In this document: one piece after another, positions 1-5,569 of the stretch
Layout of the letters: each line of letters opens with the position of its first letter
Position numbering within the stretch: position 1 is the first letter of the stretch
Assembly (NCBI GenBank): GCA_048173955.1
Contig: DBEYOB010000195.1
Span: 1-19,282 of the forward strand
DNA length: 19,282 nt
Origin: CAZUFB01 sp048173955
GTDB lineage: Bacteria; Actinomycetota; Coriobacteriia; Coriobacteriales; UMGS124
Reading direction: 5' to 3'
The notes under the pieces: generated by a model
What the model saw: only the letters and a program-made list of their open reading frames with translations
Database searches by the model: none
What the model was told of the DNA's origin: nothing
Program-made: the position numbers and the translations under genes

Positions 1-57
1 GGGGGGTCGCGCGCGGGTGGCGAGCCGGGGCGGCGGCTTGACGGCTGTGCGGGGATG

Positions 58-183
58 CGGCTGTGCGGGCTGACAGGTGTAAACTTCCTGAAAAAGTTGT
101 ACATATAACAGGGCCGAGCAGGCATTTTGCCGATACAGGCCCCAAGTTTTCAGAAATTAGACAGCTGTCAGCCCGCACAGCCG
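58..183. repeat. Inverted-repeat element, copy 1 (MITE-like)
   Basis: The left arm (58-80, beginning CGGCTGTGCGGGCTGAC) matches the reverse complement of 161-183 at 22 of 23 positions. The about 80 bp between the arms encodes nothing. Read on the - strand, the inner part (TCTAATTTCTGAAAAC) matches the inner part of the second copy at 1338-1466 (TCTAGTTTCTGAAAAC), so the two are the same family in opposite orientations around the gene at 234-1256. A non-autonomous mobile element or REP-like palindrome is the likely identity; no transposase is nearby. Confidence 0.7.
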
Positions 184-228
184 TTTGCAACCCGCACAGA
201 CGTTTACGGCCCGCACGGCCGTTTGCGC
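172..228. repeat. Three tandem 19-bp repeats
   Basis: Three back-to-back 19-bp units start at 172, 191 and 210. The first is CCCGCACAGCCGTTTGCAA; the others differ at a few positions. The first unit overlaps the right arm of the inverted-repeat element, so the array looks like local amplification of the element's end. It ends just before the stop codon of the - strand gene at 234. Confidence 0.7.
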
Positions 229-233
229 CCCCC

Positions 234-1256
234 TTACGCCTGCGGCGCACCCAGCACCTCGCGCTTGAACGATGCCCTCTGCGCCTCCTCTGCGCGAAGC
301 CTCTCGGGTGAGCTTGCACGCTCGGCTCGCCCTGCGATTCCGAGATGCTTTTCGAGCAGGCGCGCGATGCGGTCGCACCCGACGGCGCTCATGACCTGCC
401 GCCGGGTGACGGTCACGACGGATATGCCGAGATACGAAAGCGCGTTCCTCCTTTCAGAGTCGCGCGCGATGCGCTCGCTTCCCGTATGGAACATGTCGCT
501 GTCGTACTCCACGGCGACGCCCCCGTCGGGCCAAAACAGGTCGCAGGAGAAGAACGCGCTGCCCGACATCGCCCCCGAATCCCCGCTCAGGTCGATGCGA
601 TGGTTGAGGAGGGGGAGCGGAAGCCCGTAACCGCCGATCGCGCGCGGCGCGCAGAGCAGCGCGACCACGGCGCTCTCCATGGGGGATGCGGAACCGTCCG
701 CGACAAACGCCAGCGCCCGCCGGGCCCTTTTGACCCCGCGCACGCCCCGGCAGTGTTCTGTCGCGGCGAGAAGCTCCTCGCGTCGGGCGAGCGGGTCGCG
801 GCGGCGGAACCCCTTGGGGTCGCACGGGTCGAGCGCGTATCCCCCGCACAGCTCGAGTCCGAGCAGCGCGAGCCGTCCGACGTCGAGCAAGGCGGCCATC
901 TGGACGAAGCAGAGCGGCGGCGAGGCGATGTGCGTGGCGGGGTCGAGCGAGGCGAACGCGTCCGGGGGGAGGGGCGGGCGCCAGACGTGGCATGCAAGCA
1001 GTTTGGACTGGCTGCGGACGCCCGCGTGGGGAACGACGATGTGCGCCGGGGGCTCGGGCTCGGGAAATCGTGCGGGGGCGAGGCAGGCGAGGACGTCTTC
1101 GCCTGCGAACCTGCCGGTCCGAACGGCGTGGGCGGCCGCGTAGCGCGAGGCGAGGTCTGCGTCGGTGCGGACGGGCGGGCGCCTTGACGCCAGGTCCATC
1201 TGCCTGGTGCGCCAGTAGGCGAGGGCGGTCCCGTATCCGTAGAAGACGTCATCCAT
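234..1256 (-). CDS. DUF559/Vsr-like PD-(D/E)XK domain protein
   Basis: This 340-residue cytoplasmic protein has no signal peptide or membrane segment. The recognisable part is the C-terminal third (about residues 225-305): a CDLFWPDGG stretch, then VAVEYDSDMFH with Glu250 in a beta strand, then an Arg-rich helix (ERRNALSYLGI) and SVVTVTRRQV. That layout is the one used by DUF559 and very-short-patch-repair-like nucleases of the PD-(D/E)XK fold. The N-terminal two thirds resemble no family I can name; such proteins in Coriobacteriia are often annotated as hypothetical or endonuclease-domain proteins. The ATG at 1256 has no clear Shine-Dalgarno sequence. The gene stands alone, opposite to the transporter genes, between two inverted-repeat elements. 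Nuclease activity is inferred from motif layout only; it could also be a degenerate, abortive-infection-type domain. Confidence 0.65.
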   Translation of the reverse strand: MDDVFYGYGTALAYWRTRQMDLASRRPPVRTDADLASRYAAAHAVRTGRFAGEDVLACLAPARFPEPEPPAHIVVPHAGVRSQSKLLACHVWRPPLPPDAFASLDPATHIASPPLCFVQMAALLDVGRLALLGLELCGGYALDPCDPKGFRRRDPLARREELLAATEHCRGVRGVKRARRALAFVADGSASPMESAVVALLCAPRAIGGYGLPLPLLNHRIDLSGDSGAMSGSAFFSCDLFWPDGGVAVEYDSDMFHTGSERIARDSERRNALSYLGISVVTVTRRQVMSAVGCDRIARLLEKHLGIAGRAERASSPERLRAEEAQRASFKREVLGAPQA

Positions 1257-1337
1257 GGAACGGTAGTTTAGCGGCGTCGATCGCCGGTTGCCGCCGACAA
1301 TGCAGCGCCGCTCCGGGGCAGCGCGCCGCGCCCTCTA

Positions 1338-1466
1338 ACGGCTGTGCGGGCTGACGGATGTCTAGTTTCTGAAAACGTTGGATTTCCAACTTCAACGACC
1401 TGCGCTTTTGCCGCTTAAAGGCCCCGCAGGCGGAAAAATCGACGCCCCGTCAGCCCGCACAGCCGT
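1338..1466. repeat. Inverted-repeat element, copy 2 (MITE-like)
   Basis: ACGGCTGTGCGGGCTGAC at 1338-1355 is repeated perfectly, inverted, at 1449-1466. The interior is noncoding and about 93 bp long. Its left part (to about 1381) matches copy 1 read on the other strand. The pair brackets the gene at 234-1256. Confidence 0.75.
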
Positions 1467-1695
1467 CGGGGGCCGCCCGGAGGTCCCGCAGGACTCCTGC
1501 ACGAAAGCTCCCCAGGTCCGTCCCGCCCGCCTCCTCGCCGCCGCCTCCCGCCGACCGCCCTCGCCTTTGCCGACCGCCATCTCCCGCCTGCCTTCGCCGC
1601 CCGCCGCCTCCGCTTGAGCTATATGGCGATTCGACGGTTGTCGGCCGTCCGCGGTGCGTTCACGCCCCCAGAACGACCCTCCCCGGAAATCCATA
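1467..1695. other. Noncoding, C-rich stretch
   Basis: Between the repeat element and the transporter promoter there is no supportable gene. About 1500-1615 is a low-complexity, strongly C-rich run made largely of CCG/CCT/CGC words, which keeps several frames open by composition alone. From about 1616 the composition becomes mixed, leading into the promoter region. Confidence 0.5.
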
Positions 1696-1725
1696 TTGTC
1701 TGCATACATTCGTTTTCGGTACTAT
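1696..1725 (+). promoter_or_regulatory. Candidate promoter of the binding-protein gene
   Basis: TTGTCT (1696-1701) and TACTAT (1720-1725) are separated by 18 bp and would give a leader of about 80 nt. The -10 hexamer lies inside the inverted repeat GGTAC-N5-GTACC (1718-1732), so a repressor bound there would block the polymerase. Promoter calls in GC-rich actinobacteria are uncertain. Confidence 0.4.
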
Positions 1726-1751
1726 TGGTACCACGGTGCATCGCGGCACCG
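1718..1751. promoter_or_regulatory. Operator-like inverted repeats before the binding-protein gene
   Basis: Two inverted repeats lie side by side: GGTAC-N5-GTACC (1718-1732) and CGGTGC-N6-GCACCG (1734-1751). A third palindrome, AACGTACGTT, is at 1777-1786. The CGGTGC/GCACCG half-sites recur fused as CGGTGCACCG before the permease gene (4423-4432). They are candidate sites for a sugar-responsive regulator encoded elsewhere. Confidence 0.45.
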
Positions 1752-1814
1752 CTGTCTTTTGCGTCACAGCTTGTCCAACGTACGTTCTGGCTGTTTGACT
1801 AAAGGAGGATGTCG

Positions 1815-3368
1815 ATGAAAGATCTTTCCCTTTCCCGCCGCTCGTTTGTGGCCGGCGCCGCAGCTCTGGCCGGTGCGGCCGCGCTGGGTGGCGTGAGCCT
1901 CGGCAACGTTCCCACTGCCAAGGCCGCTGGCGGCACCATCACCGCCGCCATGGCGTACAGCAGCACCAACTACTCGCCGGTGGGCTGCAGCTCCGCCCTG
2001 ATGCTCGCCGCCACCTGGCACGTCTTCGAGGGCCTCTACGAGCTCGACCTGCACACCTATGAGACCTACCCGGCCCTGGCCAACGGAGAGCCCACCAAGG
2101 TGTCCGACACCGAGTACGAGGTCACGCTGCGCGACGGCGCCAAGTTCTCCGACGGCACCGACGTCACGACCGACGACGTGGTGAACGCCTTCACCATCAA
2201 CATGGCCGACGGCACCTACGGCGCCTTCCTGTCGTTCATCGACAGCGTCGCCGCCAAGGACGACAAGACCGTCACGTTCACCCTCAAGTATCCGTTCGAG
2301 AGCCTGCTCGCCGGCCGTCTCGCCGTGGTGAAGGTCTTCCCGGCCTCCATGTCGACCGAGGACCTGGCCCAGGCCCCCATCGGCACCGGCCCCTGGATGT
2401 ACACCGCCCTCAACGGCGACGATGGCGGCTACATCGAGTTCGCCCCGAACCCCAACTACAACGGCTCGTATCCCGCGACGGCCGACTCCATGCACTGGGA
2501 CGTCATGCTCGACAACACGAGCCGCAGCACGGCGCTTATGGGCATGACCTCGCTCGTCATGGAGAACGTGCCCGACGTCAACGTCGACATGCTGACCGGC
2601 GCCGGCGCCACCGTCGACTACGTCCAGGGCTTCAACCTGCCGTTCCTGATGTTCAACACCAAGAAGGCCCCCTTCGACGACAACCGCGTCCGTCAGGCCT
2701 TCTTCTACGCCATCAACGTCGAGCAGCTCATCACCAACATCATGAACGGCCACGCGCACGCCGTTAAGAGCTTCCTGCCCGAGCATCACGCCAACTTCCA
2801 CGAGGCCGCCACGGTCTACACCTACGACCCCGAGAAGGCCAAGTCGCTGCTCGCCGAGGCCGGCTACGAGAGCATCGACGTCACCCTGCTGACCAACAAC
2901 AACTGGGTCGCCGACCTGGCCCCCCAGATCCAGCAGGACCTCAACGCCGTGGGCATCAACACCACGATCGACGAGCAGTCCATCAACTGGAGCACCTACG
3001 CTCCCTCCGACGAGGAGCTGCCCTACGACGTGATGCTCACGCCGGGCGACCCCACGTGCTTCGGCAACGACCCCGACCTGCTCATGACCTGGTGGTACGG
3101 CGACAACGTGTGGACCCAGGGCCGTTCCTGCTGGAAGGACACCGAGGAGTGGGCCACGCTCCAGGACCTGCTGCAGCAGGCGCGCGAGGCCACCGGCGAC
3201 GAGCAGCAGGAGCTGTGGAACCAGTGCTTCGACCTGCTCGCCGAGCAGGTGCCGCTGTACCCGCTGTTCCACCGCGACGTTGCCACCGGCTACTGGACGG
3301 ACAGCCTCGACGGCTTTGCGCCCATCTCCACGACCGGCCTGGTCTTCATCGGCACGAGCCTGAAGTAA
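1815..3368 (+). CDS. Tat-exported ABC solute-binding protein, family 5 (probable sialic acid)
   Basis: A 517-residue extracytoplasmic binding protein of the peptide/nickel/opine type (SBP_bac_5, cluster C). The N-terminus is a twin-arginine signal: SRRSFVAG at residues 7-14, an Ala/Gly-rich core, then an AKA signal-peptidase site near residues 35-37. There is no lipobox cysteine, unusual for a binding protein of a monoderm. Family landmarks include TYPALANGEP, the LRDGAKFSDGT strand, GTGPW, and RVRQAFFYAINVEQL. The ATG at 1815 was chosen because AAAGGAGG (1801-1808) sits 6 nt upstream; the in-frame ATG at 1809 touches the ribosome site. It is followed by an esterase, two permease domains and two ATPases, then nan genes, so sialic acid (as for SatA-type transporters) is the likely ligand; oligopeptide is the alternative. 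The hairpin after the gene may raise its dose over the permeases. Confidence 0.88.
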   Translation: MKDLSLSRRSFVAGAAALAGAAALGGVSLGNVPTAKAAGGTITAAMAYSSTNYSPVGCSSALMLAATWHVFEGLYELDLHTYETYPALANGEPTKVSDTEYEVTLRDGAKFSDGTDVTTDDVVNAFTINMADGTYGAFLSFIDSVAAKDDKTVTFTLKYPFESLLAGRLAVVKVFPASMSTEDLAQAPIGTGPWMYTALNGDDGGYIEFAPNPNYNGSYPATADSMHWDVMLDNTSRSTALMGMTSLVMENVPDVNVDMLTGAGATVDYVQGFNLPFLMFNTKKAPFDDNRVRQAFFYAINVEQLITNIMNGHAHAVKSFLPEHHANFHEAATVYTYDPEKAKSLLAEAGYESIDVTLLTNNNWVADLAPQIQQDLNAVGINTTIDEQSINWSTYAPSDEELPYDVMLTPGDPTCFGNDPDLLMTWWYGDNVWTQGRSCWKDTEEWATLQDLLQQAREATGDEQQELWNQCFDLLAEQVPLYPLFHRDVATGYWTDSLDGFAPISTTGLVFIGTSLK

Positions 3369-3411
3369 ACCGACCCGCCGTCACGGCGCGTTTGCTCGCC
3401 GCATGAGTTCG

Positions 3412-3446
3412 GGACCCGCCCGCCTTCACGGCAGGCGGGTCCTTTC
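3412..3446 (+). terminator. Intercistronic hairpin terminator/attenuator
   Basis: A 13-bp stem (3412-3424 with 3430-3442, one C-A mismatch) with a 5-nt loop is followed by a short T run (CTTTC). It lies between the binding-protein gene and the esterase. A partial terminator here would keep binding-protein mRNA in excess, or protect its 3' end. Confidence 0.65.
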
Positions 3447-3508
3447 GTGTCGGACCCCGCGGGGTGGAACCCGCTCGCGCAGGGCCCGCTGGGAGGAAGG
3501 GGCCTCGA

Positions 3509-4405
3509 ATGCTCGGCCTGTCGATTCTGGGAGACTCCATCAGCACGTTCTCCGGCTGCAACCCCGACGGGTGGGCCGTGTACTACGCGGGCGAGCACGC
3601 CGCGGCGGCCGGCTTGGCCGGCCCGGAGGGCACCTGGTGGGCGCTGGCGGCGGGGCGCCTCGGCCTCCGCGTGCTCTCCAACGCGTCGTACTCAGGCAGC
3701 ATGGTCGCCGGTGCGGGCTTCCCGGCCGCCTCGAGTCCCGATCGCGCCGCCGCCCTGTGCGCCGCGGGGGAGGTGCCCGACGCGGTGGCCGTCTTCATCG
3801 GCATCAACGACTACGGGTGGGGAGGGAGCCGCGCCCAGGCTGCGGCGCGTTCTTCGGCCGCCCCCGCGCATGCCGGGGAGGTGCCCTTCGCGGTGGCCGG
3901 CGACGCGGCGCCCGACGCGCTCGACGAGTTCGCGCACGCCTACGCCGCGATGCTCGCCAACGTGCGCGCGGCGTGCCCCGGCGCCGACGTGCGCTGCTGC
4001 ACGGTTCCCGACGGCCGCCTTGCGGGGTGCGCGGCGCCGACGTTCGCCTCGAACCTGCGCGGTATCCCCCTGGCCTCCTACAACGACGCGATCCGCGCGG
4101 TCGCGCCCGCATGCGGGTGCGCCGTGCTCGACCTGGCCGGGTTCGGCCTCGACTACGAGTCGGTCGACGGCACCCACCCGACTGCGCGGGGCATGCGCCA
4201 GATCGCCGAGCTGGTCGTCTCGTCGTGGGAGGGCCGCCCGCTCGACCCTGCGGCGTTCGGTGCGGACGGACCCTTCGCGCCGAGCGGCGCGGTCGCGTCG
4301 TGGACGTCGGGCGGCGTGTGCCCCGACGGCCCGTGCACCGCCTGCCCCTGGGCGCGCGACACGTCCAACTCGTGGTCGTGCGTCTGCGGGCGCAACGGCT
4401 GCTGA
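3509..4405 (+). CDS. SGNH/GDSL hydrolase with Cys-rich C-terminal tail
   Basis: A 298-residue esterase-type protein of the SGNH fold. Block I is GDSIS at residues 8-12 (nucleophile Ser10), block III is GIND at 98-101 (Asn100), and block V is DGTHP from Asp220 with His223. It has no signal peptide or membrane segment, so it should act in the cytosol. After about residue 265 there is a tail with six cysteines (271, 276, 279, 291, 293, 298) that the SGNH fold does not need; it may bind metal. ATG 3509 is preceded by GGGAGGAAGG; an upstream GTG at 3464 is less likely. Lying between a transporter's binding protein and its permeases, next to nan genes, it is a candidate sialate O-acetylesterase, but no sequence feature fixes the substrate; a carbohydrate or lipid esterase is possible. 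Confidence 0.8.
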   Translation: MLGLSILGDSISTFSGCNPDGWAVYYAGEHAAAAGLAGPEGTWWALAAGRLGLRVLSNASYSGSMVAGAGFPAASSPDRAAALCAAGEVPDAVAVFIGINDYGWGGSRAQAAARSSAAPAHAGEVPFAVAGDAAPDALDEFAHAYAAMLANVRAACPGADVRCCTVPDGRLAGCAAPTFASNLRGIPLASYNDAIRAVAPACGCAVLDLAGFGLDYESVDGTHPTARGMRQIAELVVSSWEGRPLDPAAFGADGPFAPSGAVASWTSGGVCPDGPCTACPWARDTSNSWSCVCGRNGC

Positions 4406-4422
4406 GGGCGGTTTTCGGCGAA

Positions 4423-4432
4423 CGGTGCACCG
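4423..4432. promoter_or_regulatory. Palindrome CGGTGCACCG before the permease operon
   Basis: A perfect 10-bp palindrome directly after the esterase gene and about 90 bp before the nearest -10-like hexamer. Its two halves are the same as the half-sites at 1734-1739 and 1746-1751, there with a 6-bp spacer. It may be part of a shared operator. Confidence 0.35.
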
Positions 4433-4441
4433 AACGGCGAT

Positions 4442-4518
4442 TTGTGCGTATCCAAGGCCGTTTTATACGGTTCGGTAAAAAGTTTGTCATGATTGTGGAG
4501 CTTCAGGTTCGGTAGAAT
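4442..4518 (+). promoter_or_regulatory. Candidate internal promoter(s) for permease-ATPase genes
   Basis: The 203-bp gap before the permease is locally AT-rich and holds two possible promoters. One is TTGTGC (4442-4447), 16 bp, TATACG (4464-4469). The other is a good -10, TAGAAT (4513-4518), without a convincing -35. Either would allow the permease and ATPases to be transcribed apart from the binding protein. Confidence 0.4.
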
Positions 4519-4608
4519 AGCGAAAGTAATGTCCGTTGGTATGAGGTTTTGCGGATGCGCTCGGCGCGGCGGACCCATGCCGTTGTAGCAAGAGGAAGGG
4601 AGGATGTC

Positions 4609-5565
4609 GTGAGCAATCTCTTGCGTCTGATCGGCCGCCGCCTCATCGCGCTGCCCATCATGATCATCGGCGTGACCTTGCTCGTGTTCTTCCTCATGGC
4701 GCTCTCGCCAATCGACCAGGCGTACTCCGCGCTGGGCGAGAACGCGTCGCAGGAGGCGGTCGAGCAGTACCGTGAGACGCACGGTCTGAACGACCCCATC
4801 ATCGTCCAGTACGGGAACTACATGGTCGGCCTGGTGCAGGGCGACCTGGGCACGTACGGCGCCGGCTCCACGTCGGTTGCCGAGCGCGTGGCCACCTCGC
4901 TGCCCATCACGCTGCAGCTCACGTTCCTGGGCCTGGTCATCGCCGTCGTCGTCGCGGTTCCCCTGGGCGTGATATCGGCGCTCTACCGAGACCGGTGGCC
5001 CGACCAGATCATCCGCGTCATCAGCATCGTCTGCGTCGCGACGCCGTCGTTCTGGCTCGCGGTCCTGCTCATCCTGCTGTTCTTCGTGAACCTGCACTGG
5101 CTGCCCGCCGCCGGCCCGCTGCCCGCCTTCGGGGAGGACCCGGTCGGCTGGATCCGCCGCATGGCCATGCCCGCCATCGCCCTCGCGGTGCCGGTCATCG
5201 GCCAGTTCACGCGCATCATCCGCACCTCGATGGTCGAGGAGCTCGACAAGGACTACGTGCGCACCGCCCGCGGCTTCGGCATCCCGATGGGCGTCGTCGT
5301 CGCCCGCAACGTGCTGCGCAACGCCCTCATCACCCCGGTCACCGTCCTCGGCCTGCGCATCGGCTACCTCATCGGCGGCGCCGTGGTCATCGAGGTCATC
5401 TTCAACCTGCAGGGCATGGGCATGGCGATCGTGAACGGCATCCAGAGCGGCTACACCACGCTCGTCCAGGGCGTCGTCCTGGTCGTCGCCATCGCGTTCA
5501 TCGTCATCAACATCATCGTGGATATGCTCTATATCCTGATTGACCCCAGGATCAGGACGGTGTAG
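4609..5565 (+). CDS. ABC transporter permease, DppB type
   Basis: A 318-residue inner-membrane permease of the peptide/nickel transporter family. It shows the N-terminal helix after a basic LLRLIGRRL, an extracytoplasmic loop ending in GDLG, about six membrane helices, the EAA-type coupling motif around DKDYVRTARGFGIP that docks on the ATPase, and the usual DppB ending LIDPRIR. The GTG at 4609 is chosen because AAGGGAGG ends 5 nt before it; an upstream ATG at 4555 would add an Arg-rich stretch foreign to the family. It ends 4 nt before the permease-ATPase fusion, so the two are probably translationally coupled. It would form the membrane channel with the DppC half of that fusion, fed by the binding protein at 1815. 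Confidence 0.9.
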   Translation: MSNLLRLIGRRLIALPIMIIGVTLLVFFLMALSPIDQAYSALGENASQEAVEQYRETHGLNDPIIVQYGNYMVGLVQGDLGTYGAGSTSVAERVATSLPITLQLTFLGLVIAVVVAVPLGVISALYRDRWPDQIIRVISIVCVATPSFWLAVLLILLFFVNLHWLPAAGPLPAFGEDPVGWIRRMAMPAIALAVPVIGQFTRIIRTSMVEELDKDYVRTARGFGIPMGVVVARNVLRNALITPVTVLGLRIGYLIGGAVVIEVIFNLQGMGMAIVNGIQSGYTTLVQGVVLVVAIAFIVINIIVDMLYILIDPRIRTV

Positions 5566-5569
5566 CGCC

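Noticed and set aside
345..1187. A 280-codon + strand frame opposite the nuclease-like gene
   Set aside because: The - strand reading has a coherent nuclease-like domain; the + strand reading is Arg/Gly/Glu-rich without motifs.
1764..3272. A 502-codon open frame on the - strand
   Set aside because: It is antisense to the solute-binding protein gene and has no recognisable domain.
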